DNA of 64,000 nt. Source: DATAGF01 sp963819845. GTDB taxonomy: Bacteria; Actinomycetota; Thermoleophilia; Miltoncostaeales; Miltoncostaeaceae. Under the pieces are notes generated by a model. The model was not told the origin of the DNA, ran no database searches, and was given only the letters and a program-made list of their open reading frames with translations. The stretch's first letter is position 1. Each line of letters begins with the position of its first letter. The stretch covers positions 62,001 through 126,000 of the forward strand of contig CAWFXQ010000008.1 of NCBI GenBank assembly GCA_963819845.1, given 5' to 3'. This document shows, piece by piece, positions 53,203-61,872 of this stretch. Both the position numbers and the translations under genes were made by a program.

Positions 53203-56200
53203 CGCCCTCCAGTCGCTCGCGGTATCCCTCGAACCCGGTCTCGTCCGCCAGGGCGGCGGCCTCGCGCGCCGCGGCCGCGGCCTCATCGAGCCGGCCGAGC
53301 GCCCGCAGCGCCGCGGCGCGGTCGGCAAGGACGAGCCCGAGCTCGACCGCGGGCTCCACCAGGCCCGCGACGGGCGGGCGGCCGAGGTCGGCGACCGACG
53401 CCGCGAAGACATCGCCGCCCGGAGCCGAGGCGAGCCGCCGTCGCCAGACGCCCTCGGCCTCGTCGAGCCGCCGCAGGGCGGCGTCCGGCTCGCCGCGCGC
53501 CGTGTCCACCGCGGCCTGGGCCCGCGGGAGCCGCCCCAGCAGGGTCTCCGGCAGGTCCGCGGCGCCGACGGGCTCGAAGGGGAACCTGCCGAGCTCCTGC
53601 GCCGCCGCGTCGGCGTCCCCGGCGGCGGCGAGCGCATGGGCCCGCAGCAGCCGGGCGAGCGGGCGCGAGAAGTGGGCATCGCCGGCCTCCAGCGCCGCCC
53701 CGAGCCGCTCGGCCGCGGTGCCCGGCTCGCCCGCCGCCAGCAGCACGCAGCCCAGGTCGAACGCCGCGGTCGCCTCCAGGTCCTCCGCGCCGGAGCGCGC
53801 CGCGAGGTCCTCCTGCGCGCGCGCCGCCGCGACGGCCTCCTCGTGGCGCCCCACGCGCGACAGCCCGTGCGCGCGGGCCGCGTGGACGTGGGCCGCCAGT
53901 CCGGCGCCGACCCGCTCGTCGGGACCGGCCCGGTCGACGAGCTCGAGGCACCGCGCGAAGTCGCCGCGCGCGGCCGCCGCCGCCGCGATGTTGCTGAGCG
54001 CCACCGAGGCGAGCTCCGGCCGGTCGGCGGCCTCGGCCAGGGCGGCGGCCCGCAGCCCCTGGGCGTCGGCCTCGTCCATGCGCCCGGCCCGGATGAGGGC
54101 CATGGTGCGGTCGAGGGCGAGCTCGGCGGCGAGGACCGGGTCGCCGACGGCCTCGGGCCGCTCCTCGAGCGCCGCGATCTCGGCCTCGGCGCGCGCGGGG
54201 TCGCCGGCGACCGACTCGGCCCACGCCGACCCGGCGCGCGCCAGGGTCTCCACCTCGGGCGCGTCCGCGCCGTCCCGGAGCAGCCCGAGCGCCGTGCGGT
54301 AGGCCTCGAGCGACTCGCGCGGGTAGCACACCGACGTGCGCAGCCACCGCCCCCGCGCCGCCCAGGCCGCCGCCAGCGCCCCCGGGTCGTCCGACGACTC
54401 GAGCAGCGCCCGCGCCCGGCCGAAGGCCGCGTCCAGGGCCGGCCGGTCGCCGCGCCAGGCGTGGACGTCGGCGAGCCCGAGCCACAGCTCGGCCTCGGCC
54501 GCCGGCCCGGGCGCCAGCGCGATGCCCTCGGCGAGGAAGGCGGCGGCCTCGTCGAGGGCCCCGAGGCGCCGGGCCTCGGCGGCGGCGGCGGCCAGGTAGG
54601 GCACGGCCCGGGGCCCGCGCCCCCCCAGGCGCAGGTGGCGGGCCACCTCCGCCGCCCGGCCGGCGCGGCGGCCGGCGAGCGCGTCGGCCATCCGCTGGTG
54701 GGCCCAGGCGACGCGCTCGGGCGCCAGCTCGGCCGCGCAGGCCCGCCGCACGAGGTCGTGCGGGAACGCCAGCCGGCCGTCGCCGCGCGCCGCCAGCAGG
54801 CCGGCCCGCGCCGCGTCCTCGCGGCCGTGCGCCGCCGGCTCGGGCCCCAGGATCTCCACCGGCTCGCCCGGGCTGAGCGGCCGCCCGGCGGCGGCGGCCA
54901 GCGCGACCAGGTCGCGGCCCGCCCCCGACAGGCCCGCCAGCGCCGCCCGGGCGGACTCGCGCAGGCCCTCCTCGGGAGCCCGGCCGGCCGCGGCCGCGCG
55001 GGCGCTCTCGCGCGCGATCAGCGGGTTGCCCCCCGCGGCCCGGGCGACCCGTGCGGCCTGCTCCGCTCCCAGCCCCGACGCCGCGTCGCCCACGATCGCC
55101 GCGATGGCCCCCTCCCCGAGCGGCGCAAGCTCCACCTCGACCAGGGCGGCCTCCCGGCGCCGCACCGCGTCCAGGGCGCGCTCGGTCCCGCCCTCGGGGG
55201 TCCGGCGCAGCGTGACCACGACCAGCGCGCGCAGGTCGCCCAGGCGGCGCCCCACGTGGCCCAGCAGGGCGAGGCTGGCCGGGTCGGCCCGGTGGAGGTC
55301 CTCGAGCAGCACGACCGTGGGCGCGTCGCGCGCCGACCAGGCGAGGGCCTCGACGACGGCATCGAAGATCCTCAGGCGCTCGAGGTCGGGCGTCGCCGCG
55401 ACGGCGGCCTCGCGCGCCCAGGCCTCCTCGGCCGCCGGGCACAGCAGCGCGAGGTCGGCGGCCCAGCGCGACTCGGCCGGCGGGGGCGGGGTGGAGCGCA
55501 CGAGCTGGCGCAGCGCCTCCGACCACGCGCCGTAGGGCGGCCCGCCCTCGAGGTCGAGGGCCGCCCCGGAGGCGGTCCGGGCGCCGGCGGCCGCCGCCCC
55601 GTCGACCAGCTCCGCCGCGAGGCGGCTCTTGCCGATGCCGGCGGGGCCGGCCAGGGCCGCCACGGCGCCGCGGCCGGCGGCCGCCGAGTCGAGCGCCGTC
55701 CGGAGCGCGGCCAGCTCGGCCTCGCGGCCCCGCAGGGGGTCGCGGGCCGGCGGGCGCGCCGGGACGGGGGCCGGCGGGGCCTGGGCCGCGGCGGGCGCGG
55801 CGGTGGGCGGCGCGGCGGCGCCGGACCGCAGCCCCTCGGCCAGAGCGCGCGTCTCGGCCGAGGGCGGCACGCCCAGCTCGGCGGCGAGCACGTCGCGGCA
55901 GCGCCGGTAGGCGGCCATGGCCTGGGCGCGCTCGCCGGCCTGCGCCAGGCGGCGGATGAGCGCCCGGTGGCCGGCCTCTCGCAGACGGTCCTGGCGCAGC
56001 GCCCGCCGGGTCCACTCGATCGCCGCGGGGAGGTCGCCGTCGGCCTCGGAGAGCTCCGCCAGCCGCTCGAGCGCCCCGACCAGCCGCTCGCGCCAGGCGT
56101 CCTGGGCCTCGACGGCCCAGTCGTCGGCGATCTCCGGCAGGAAGGGGGACCCCGCCAGGTCGACCGCCCCCTCCAGCGACGCCCGGTCGCCCGCCGCCAG

Positions 56201-56533
56201 CAGGCGCTCGGCCTCCTCGGCGTCGATCGAGCGCGGCAGGCCGGGATCGAGGCCGGCCGCGCCGCGGTCGGCGACCAGGTAGGCGCCGCCGCCGGCGGCC
56301 TCGAGGGCCGCCCGCACGGTCCAGAGGGCGCTGCGCAGCGAGGCGCGCGCGCTCGTCTCCAGCACGTCGGGCCAGAAGAGCCCTGCCAGCCGGGCCCTCG
56401 ACTGGGGCCCGGGGCGCATCAGGAGGTACGCGAGGAGGGCCCTCGGCTTCATGCCGGGCACGTCCGCCACGAGACGGCCGCCGACCTCGACGGCGAGCCC
56501 CCCGAAGAGCCGGGCGCGCAGCATGGGGGCCAT
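53186..56533 (-). CDS. Large BTAD/SARP-type transcriptional regulator with AAA ATPase
   Basis: 1115 residues. N-terminal OmpR-type winged helix in 'MLRARLFGGLAVEVGGRLVADVPGMKPRALLAYLLM', BTAD domain 'LAELSEADGDLPAAIEWTRRALRQDRLREAGHRALIRRL', then AAA+ ATPase with Walker A 'LAGPAGIGKSRLAAELV' and Walker B 'PTVVLLEDLHRADPASLALL', and a TPR-like C-terminal half of repeated Ala/Glu-rich helices. AfsR/SARP-family regulators drive secondary metabolism; no biosynthetic cluster is visible here. Start taken at the ATG at 56533; an ATG at 56524 is equally possible. Coupled to the SRPBCC gene. Confidence 0.88.
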   Translation of the reverse strand: MAPMLRARLFGGLAVEVGGRLVADVPGMKPRALLAYLLMRPGPQSRARLAGLFWPDVLETSARASLRSALWTVRAALEAAGGGAYLVADRGAAGLDPGLPRSIDAEEAERLLAAGDRASLEGAVDLAGSPFLPEIADDWAVEAQDAWRERLVGALERLAELSEADGDLPAAIEWTRRALRQDRLREAGHRALIRRLAQAGERAQAMAAYRRCRDVLAAELGVPPSAETRALAEGLRSGAAAPPTAAPAAAQAPPAPVPARPPARDPLRGREAELAALRTALDSAAAGRGAVAALAGPAGIGKSRLAAELVDGAAAAGARTASGAALDLEGGPPYGAWSEALRQLVRSTPPPPAESRWAADLALLCPAAEEAWAREAAVAATPDLERLRIFDAVVEALAWSARDAPTVVLLEDLHRADPASLALLGHVGRRLGDLRALVVVTLRRTPEGGTERALDAVRRREAALVEVELAPLGEGAIAAIVGDAASGLGAEQAARVARAAGGNPLIARESARAAAAGRAPEEGLRESARAALAGLSGAGRDLVALAAAAGRPLSPGEPVEILGPEPAAHGREDAARAGLLAARGDGRLAFPHDLVRRACAAELAPERVAWAHQRMADALAGRRAGRAAEVARHLRLGGRGPRAVPYLAAAAAEARRLGALDEAAAFLAEGIALAPGPAAEAELWLGLADVHAWRGDRPALDAAFGRARALLESSDDPGALAAAWAARGRWLRTSVCYPRESLEAYRTALGLLRDGADAPEVETLARAGSAWAESVAGDPARAEAEIAALEERPEAVGDPVLAAELALDRTMALIRAGRMDEADAQGLRAAALAEAADRPELASVALSNIAAAAAARGDFARCLELVDRAGPDERVGAGLAAHVHAARAHGLSRVGRHEEAVAAARAQEDLAARSGAEDLEATAAFDLGCVLLAAGEPGTAAERLGAALEAGDAHFSRPLARLLRAHALAAAGDADAAAQELGRFPFEPVGAADLPETLLGRLPRAQAAVDTARGEPDAALRRLDEAEGVWRRRLASAPGGDVFAASVADLGRPPVAGLVEPAVELGLVLADRAAALRALGRLDEAAAAAREAAALADETGFEGYRERLEGDARVL

Positions 56534-56671
56534 CTTGGGCGTCTCCGCCGCGACGGTCAATCGGGCCCCGGAAAGCCGGGGGCCCGCGATCGGAGAGGGG
56601 ATCGCGGACCCACCGGTCCTGAGCATGCTGCCGGGTTCCTGAACTCCTCCTGAACGCGGCCCGCGGCGCGG

Positions 56672-57049
56672 TCAGCGGTCCTCCGCGGCCCTCCGGCGGC
56701 GCCTGTCGTCAACGTCGAAGACGGCGACGAGGACGGAGTTCACGACCCAGATGACGATGGTGGCGCCGACCGCCGACCAGAAGCCGTCGATGTCGAAGCC
56801 CGAGACGATCCACGAGGTGATGTAGAGCATCAGGAGGTTCACGAAGAACAGCGCGATGCCCAGCGTGAGGATGATCACCGGCAGCGAGAAAAGCGTCACG
56901 ATCGGCTTCACGAGCCAGTTGACGATGCCGAACACGGCGCCCGCCGGGATCACCACCCACTCGTCCTCGAAGCGGATGCCGTCGACGAGCCAGTCGGCCA
57001 CGATCAGGGCGACCGCGTTGAAGGCCCAGAGCAGGAGGATCCGCCTCAC
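56672..57049 (-). CDS. Phage holin-like family IV membrane protein
   Basis: 125 residues, GTG start overlapping the KAS stop (GTGA). Four membrane segments: 'ILLLWAFNAVALIVADWLVDGI', 'WVVIPAGAVFGIVNWLVKPIVTLFSLPVIILTLGIALFFVNLLMLYI', 'GFWSAVGATIVIWVVNSVLVAVF'. This YkvA/phage-holin-4 layout, with 'FGIVNWLVKPIVT', is widespread in bacteria but of unknown function. Ends with an Arg-rich tail. Unusual coupling to a ketoacyl synthase. Confidence 0.8.
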   Translation of the reverse strand: MRRILLLWAFNAVALIVADWLVDGIRFEDEWVVIPAGAVFGIVNWLVKPIVTLFSLPVIILTLGIALFFVNLLMLYITSWIVSGFDIDGFWSAVGATIVIWVVNSVLVAVFDVDDRRRRRAAEDR

Positions 57050-58297
57050 GGCGACGCCTCCCCGGCCCCGTCGCCGTCGTGGCGGACGAAGGCCAGGCAC
57101 GCGTTGTGCCCGCCGAAGCCGAAGGAGTTGGAGATGGCGGCGTCGATGCGCGCGGACCGCGGCTCCAGGACGTGGTCGAAGGGGGCCTCGGGGTCGGGCT
57201 CCTCGAGGTTCAGCGTCGCCGGCAGCACGCCCCGGGAGAACGCCATCAGGGTGGCCACGGCCTCCAGCCCGCCGGCGGCCCCGAGCGCGTGGCCGTGGGC
57301 CGACTTGGTCGAACGAGACCGTCGCCCCCGCAAGGCCGGCGCGCACGAGCGCCCGGGCCTCGGCCAAGTCGCCGGCGAGGGTCGAGGTGGCGTGGGCGTT
57401 GACGTAGCCCACGTCGGCGACCGTCAGGCCCGCCTCGGCGAGCGCCTCTGCGATGGCGCGCGCCGGCCCCTCGCCGCTCTGGTCGGGATCGGTCGGGTGG
57501 CCCGCGTCGCAGGAGCTGCCGTAGCCCGCGAGCTCGGCGTGGATGCGGGCCCCGCGGGCGAGCGCGTGGTCGCGCTCCTCCAGCACCAGCATCCCCGCGC
57601 CCTCGCCGATGACGAAGCCCTCGCGGCTGCAGTCGAACGGCCGCGAGGCGCGGGCGATCTCGCCCGCGTCGTGGTTGAGGGCGCCCACGCGGATGTAGCC
57701 GGCCACGACCAGGGGCGACAGCGGCGCGTCCGCTCCCCCGGCGACGACCATGTCGGCCCGGCCGTCGCGGATCATGCCGAGGGCCACGCCGATGGCGTCG
57801 GCCCCGGCCGCGCAGGCGGTGGCCGGCGCGTTCGAGGGCCCACGCAGGCCCAGCGCCCGCGCGGCCGCGGCGCAGGGGTGGTTGGGGAGCGACGACGGGA
57901 TCGCCAGGGGGCCGACCCGGTCGGGCCCGCGCTCCAGCAGTGCCCGGTGGGCCTCCAGCAGGGTCTCGGCGCCCCCGTGGACGCTGCCGATCGACACGCC
58001 GACCCGCTCGGGCGCGACGTCGGGCTCGCCGGCGTCCTCCATCGCGAGGGCGGCGGCCACGGCCGCGAGCCGGCCCGAGCGGTCCATGCGCCGCGCGTCC
58101 CGCTGGCCGAAGCGCTCGCGGGCGTCCTCGCCATCCATGACGGGGAAGGCCGGGATCGCCCCCACGGCCTCGATCTCGAACGCCGCGACCCCCGAGCGCC
58201 CCGCGGCGAGGGCATCCCAGAAGGGCTCGACGCCGGCGCCGAGTGGGCTCACGACGCCGGCGCCGGTGATCACGACCCGTCGCGGCACGGCGCGCAT
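57046..58297 (-). pseudogene. Beta-ketoacyl-ACP synthase (FabF-like), frameshifted at 57311
   Basis: Starts 'RRVVITGAGVVSPLGAGVEPFWDALAAGRSGV'; active-site Cys in 'NAPATACAAGADAIGVALG', first His in 'NAHATSTLAGDLAEARAL'. At 57308-57314 GTCGAAC stands where GTCAAC should be; removing one base restores 'VSLTKSAHGHALGAAGGLEAVATL' with the second His and the end 'SNSFGFGGHNACLAF' (416 residues). With the shift the printed frame runs on for the rest of this gene as a long alternative product. Condenses malonyl-ACP with acyl-ACP in fatty-acid or polyketide synthesis. Overlaps the downstream membrane protein gene by 4 bases. Confidence 0.85.
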
Positions 58298-58370
58298 ACT
58301 CGCAGAGCCGTGACCCCCCCGGCCCGGGCGTAACCTTCTCGCAACCCGTCGGCGTCACCATGGGAGGCCG

Positions 58371-59067
58371 ATGAGCGAGGCGGCGGCGACATCCACGACG
58401 GTCCTCGTCGTCGAACGACGAGCCGATCGTCCGCGAGGTGGTGGCGACCTACCTGCGCCGTGAGGGCTACCGCACGCTCGAGGCCGCCGACGGCGACGAG
58501 GCCCGGTCGCTGCTGGTCCGCCAGACGCCGGGCCTGGTGGTGCTCGACCTGATGCTGCCCGGCATCGGCGGGCTGGAGCTGTGCCGGTGGATCCGCTCCC
58601 GCTCCGAGGTCCCCGTGATCATGCTGACCGCCCGCGGCGACGAGGCCGACCGCATCGTGGGCCTCGACCTTGGCGCCGACGACTACGTCACCAAGCCGTT
58701 CTCACCCCGCGAGCTGGTGGCGCGGGTGCGGTCGGTGCTGCGCCGCGCGCCGGGCGCGCGCGCGCCGCAGCGCGTCGCGGCGGGGGACCTGGAGATCGAC
58801 GCGGGCAGCCGCGAGGTGGCCCGCGCCGGAGCGCCGGTGCGCCTGACCGCCAAGGAGTTCGACCTGCTCTGGTTCCTGGCGAGCAACCCCCGTCTGGTCT
58901 TCTCGCGCGACCAGCTCATGGACCGCGTGTGGGGCTACGAGGCAGCCTTCGACACCGGCACGGTGACGGTCCACGTCCGCCGCCTGCGCGAGAAGATCGA
59001 GGCCGATCCCTCCCGCCCCGAGCACGTCCAGACGGTCTGGGGCGTCGGCTACCGGTTCGTGCCGTGA
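58371..59067 (+). CDS. OmpR-family response regulator, N-terminal frameshift at 58413
   Basis: Start 'MSEAAATSTTVLVV' and, after deleting one G in GTCGAAC (58410-58416), 'NDEPIVREVVATYLRREGYRTLEAADGDEARSLL', the receiver acidic pocket; the acidic pair then reads Asn-Asp-Glu instead of Asp-Asp. Phospho-acceptor Asp in 'VVLDLMLPGIGGLELCRWI', conserved Thr and Lys in 'MLTARGDEAD' and 'YVTKPFSPRELV'. Winged helix ends 'PEHVQTVWGVGYRFVP'. 231 residues corrected. Its stop overlaps the GTG of the kinase. Leader contains no clear operator. Confidence 0.88.
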
Positions 59068-60203
59068 TCGTCGAGGCGGTCGCCGTGGCCGCGGGGACCC
59101 TGGCCGTGGGGCTGGTGGTGGCCTGGCTCGGCCGCCGCCTGCCGACCCTGCGGATGCGCGTCGTGGGCCTGGCGCTCTGCGCGGTCCTGCTGCCGCTGGG
59201 GGCGGTGCTCGTCTCGGGCGCCGTGATGTTCGACTCGGGGCACGACCTCACGGTGCTCGCCGTGGCGACGGCCTCCGCCACCGCGGCGCTGGTGGGCGCG
59301 CTGCTGGTCGCGCGGTCGGTCGTCGGGCCGGTCAACCGGGTGCGCCGCGCCAGCGAGGAGCTGGCCGGGGGGGACCTCGGCGCCCGCGCGCCCCAGGACG
59401 GGCCGGCGGAGCTCGCCGAGCTGGGCGCCGCCTTCAACCACATGGCGGGCGAGCTGGAGGCCCTCTTCGACGCCCGCCGCCAGCTCGTGGCGCACGCCAG
59501 CCACGACCTGCGCACGCCGCTCGCCTCGCTCCAGGTGATGCTCGAGGCCATCGAGGACGGCCTCGCCCCGCCCGAGCGCTACCTGCCCGCGATGCACGGC
59601 CAGGTGCGCCACCTCAGCGGGCTGGTGGACGACCTGTTCGAGCTCGCGCGCATCGACGCGGGGGCGCTCACCCTGGAGGTGCGCGAGGTGGCCCTCGACG
59701 GGCTGGTCGAGGGCTGCGTGCGCGGCGTCGAGGCGAGCGCGCGGGCCCGGGGCGTGCGCCTCGAGTCGCGCGTCGCGGGCGGCGTCCCCCCGGTCCGGGG
59801 CGCGCCGGACCACCTCGAGCGGGTGCTCCTGAACCTGCTCACGAACGCCCTGCGCCACACCCCGACCGACGGCGCCGTCGCGGTGCTGGTGCAGACCCAC
59901 GGCGACGAGGTGCGCGTGAGCGTCGAGGACACCGGCGAGGGCATCGCCCCCGACGCCCTCGAGACGGCCTTCGAGCGCTTCTGGCGGGCCGACTCGGCGC
60001 GCCGGCGCGACGACGGGGGCGGCGGGGGCCTGGGCCTGGCGATCGCCCGGGGGCTGGTGGAGGCCCAGGGCGGCCGCATCTGGGCCGAGGCCCGGCCCCA
60101 GGGCGGCGCGCGCGTGTCGTTCGCGCTGCCGGCCGCGGGGAGCCGGTCTCGCGCGTCGGGCCGGTCCACGCGGGACGCCGGCGTCAGCCCAGCAGGCGCG
60201 TGA
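59064..60203 (+). CDS. Membrane sensor histidine kinase
   Basis: 379 residues, GTG start overlapping the regulator by 4 bases. Two membrane segments (~5-20 and ~30-60, then ~72-92) with a very short extracellular loop, HAMP, and 'AHASHDLRTPLASLQVM' with phospho-acceptor His147. ATP-binding 'NLLTNALRHTPTDG' (N), 'EDTGEGIAPDALETAFERFWR' and 'GGGGLGLAIARGLVEAQGG'. The tiny sensor loop suggests it senses membrane state or a partner. Ends near a Ser/Arg-rich tail. Confidence 0.9.
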   Translation: MIVEAVAVAAGTLAVGLVVAWLGRRLPTLRMRVVGLALCAVLLPLGAVLVSGAVMFDSGHDLTVLAVATASATAALVGALLVARSVVGPVNRVRRASEELAGGDLGARAPQDGPAELAELGAAFNHMAGELEALFDARRQLVAHASHDLRTPLASLQVMLEAIEDGLAPPERYLPAMHGQVRHLSGLVDDLFELARIDAGALTLEVREVALDGLVEGCVRGVEASARARGVRLESRVAGGVPPVRGAPDHLERVLLNLLTNALRHTPTDGAVAVLVQTHGDEVRVSVEDTGEGIAPDALETAFERFWRADSARRRDDGGGGGLGLAIARGLVEAQGGRIWAEARPQGGARVSFALPAAGSRSRASGRSTRDAGVSPAGA

Positions 60204-60337
60204 CGGCCACCTGGATGTCGCTCGATCCCGCGAGCAGGATGCGCCCGGCGCCGCCGCGGCCGGAGCGGCCGCGACGGCGAGCCGCGAGAGCGATCGCCGC
60301 GGGCGCCCGGAGGCGGCGCGGTGCGCTCACCCCGCGG

Positions 60338-60499
60338 TCAGTACCACTTGCCGCGGACGAACCCGCCGAAGGCGATCAGCCCGACGAGGGCGATGATGAG
60401 GCCGATCCAGAAGCTCCAGACGAACATCAGGATGACCCCGAGGATCACGAGGATGCCGCCGATGCCGATGCCGCCGATGCGCGTGTCGCGCGCTGCCAT
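60338..60499 (-). CDS. Tiny two-helix membrane protein, DUF6131-like
   Basis: 53 residues starting 'MAARDTRIGGIGIGGILVILGVILMFVWSFWIGLIIALVGLIAF' and ending 'VRGKWY'. Two closely packed hydrophobic helices, then a short basic tail; matches small actinobacterial membrane proteins. Start chosen at the ATG with AGGGAGCTCG just ahead. Function unknown. Confidence 0.7.
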   Translation of the reverse strand: MAARDTRIGGIGIGGILVILGVILMFVWSFWIGLIIALVGLIAFGGFVRGKWY

Positions 60500-60590
60500 T
60501 CGAGCTCCCTGCTCGTGGGCCGGACGGAGCACATCTTCCCTCATTCGCCCGCTCACGAAACGGCCATCGGCCCAGGAGGGCGGGTTACGC

Positions 60591-60914
60591 CTATCGCGGC
60601 GGCACCTCGCAGGCCTCGGGCGTCCCCGAATCGCCGTCGGCCAGGATGTCGCGGTCGAGCTCGGCGATGGAGCGGGCGAAGCCCTCCCCGCCGTAGGTGG
60701 CGTAGAGGTACCGGACGACGCGGCGCGACTCGACCACCACCGCGTCGCCGTCGACCAGCACCGGCACGCGCCGCTGCCCGCTCGCCCGCTCGACCTCGTC
60801 GCGCTGCTCGCGGGGGTAGGACACCTCGATCAGCTCCACCTCGGCCCCGACGTTCTCGATCGCCTGACGCGCGGCCGCGCACCAGGGACATTTCCAGCGG
60901 TGGTAGAGGTGCAC
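60591..60914 (-). CDS. Glutaredoxin-like / GST N-terminal-like protein
   Basis: 107 residues, GTG start. 'MHLYHRWKCPWCAAARQAIENVGAEVELIEV' contains the CPWC redox motif, followed by 'SGQRRVPVLVDGDAVVVESRRVVRYL' with the cis-Pro (VPVL) and the glutathione-binding turn. Thiol-disulfide oxidoreductase; glutathione or mycothiol partner unknown, since many Actinobacteria lack glutathione. Divergent from a small membrane protein gene, 22 bases apart. Confidence 0.85.
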   Translation of the reverse strand: MHLYHRWKCPWCAAARQAIENVGAEVELIEVSYPREQRDEVERASGQRRVPVLVDGDAVVVESRRVVRYLYATYGGEGFARSIAELDRDILADGDSGTPEACEVPPR

Positions 60915-60936
60915 CCGGTCAGACTACGCTGGCGCG

Positions 60937-61212
60937 ATGGCCGAGGGTCCTGACGCCCTGACCGGTGGGACCGAGGCGCTCGCGCGCCGCGTCGCCGCCG
61001 AGACCGGCGCGGCAACGCCACCGCCGCTCGCGCCCGAGGCCGCGCCCGCCTACCTCCCGGCCGCCCCCGCCGGCGCGAGCCGTCCCGCCTCCGAGCAGCA
61101 TCTGCTGCGCGCGTGGAAGGACGTGCACGTCCGCGCGCAGACCCACATCGCGGCGATCGTCCTCCTCGCCCTGGCCGGCCTCGCGCTCGGGTTCTTCTTC
61201 GCGCTCGACTAG
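60937..61212 (+). CDS. Small tail-anchored membrane protein
   Basis: 91 residues, ATG. Ala/Pro-rich cytoplasmic N-terminus, a helix 'SEQHLLRAWKDVHVRAQTH', then a single C-terminal membrane segment 'IAAIVLLALAGLALGFFFALD' that ends the protein (tail anchor). No homologue recognised. Converges with the membrane-protein gene on the other strand across 9 bases. Confidence 0.55.
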   Translation: MAEGPDALTGGTEALARRVAAETGAATPPPLAPEAAPAYLPAAPAGASRPASEQHLLRAWKDVHVRAQTHIAAIVLLALAGLALGFFFALD

Positions 61213-61221
61213 GGGCGCGGC

Positions 61222-61872
61222 TCAGGTGGCGATCGAGTACGCCGAGACCGCGGCGGCGGTCGCCGGCACCACGACCAGGCAGTAGGCCGTCATGAGGTGG
61301 CTGCTGGCGGCCGACCCGCGCGGGCGCCGGCGCGGGGCGGCGGGGCGGAAGGCCCGCCGGCCGGCGGGCGGCGACTCCGCGAGCTCGTGCGCGACCGCCG
61401 CCGGGACGGCGCCCTGCCCGCCTGCGGCGGGGGCCGCCGCCACGATCGGGAGCGACTCCAGGCCGGGCGGGACGGACCACTCGATGCGGCGGAACTCGCC
61501 GGCCGACTCCAGGTACGTCAGCGACAGGATCGGCAGGACGACGTTCTTGGTCCACACGGCGAGCACCCAGGAGACCCAGTAGAAGACCACGATCTCGGGC
61601 ACGGTCAGCTCGACCGTGTTCAGCGCCCCCACCAGGGCGTAGAGGAGCCCGAACTCGGCCAGCGCCAGGACGAACGTCATCCACGGCGGCTGGTAGCGCA
61701 GCAGCCAGGAGTAGACGAGCGCGTCGAGCGAGACGCCCAACAGCAGGTAGGTCCCCACGAGCACGAGCCAGCCGTTCTCGCCGTCCACGAGCGCCAGCAC
61801 CAGCGCGAGCAGGGCCGGCAGGGTGATCGTGGCGACCCGCGTGTGGATCCGGCCCAGGACCGTCGGGCACAT
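61222..61872 (-). CDS. Multi-pass membrane protein, third gene of an uncharacterised trio
   Basis: 216 residues with about five membrane segments: 'ITLPALLALVLALVDGENGWLVLVGTYLLLGVSLDALVYSWLL', 'MTFVLALAEFGLLYALVGALNTVEL', 'EIVVFYWVSWVLAVWTKNVVLPILSLTY', then an Ala/Pro/Arg-rich cytoplasmic region and a last helix 'MTAYCLVVVPATAAAVSAYS'. ATG shares bases with the stop of the FAD oxidoreductase (TGATG), so it is translated with it. Unknown family. Confidence 0.65.
   Translation of the reverse strand: MCPTVLGRIHTRVATITLPALLALVLALVDGENGWLVLVGTYLLLGVSLDALVYSWLLRYQPPWMTFVLALAEFGLLYALVGALNTVELTVPEIVVFYWVSWVLAVWTKNVVLPILSLTYLESAGEFRRIEWSVPPGLESLPIVAAAPAAGGQGAVPAAVAHELAESPPAGRRAFRPAAPRRRPRGSAASSHLMTAYCLVVVPATAAAVSAYSIAT

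Noticed and set aside
53066..56653. Plus-strand 1195-codon frame opposite the BTAD regulator
   Set aside because: Arg/Gly/Pro-rich shadow; the minus strand has clear Walker motifs and BTAD repeats.
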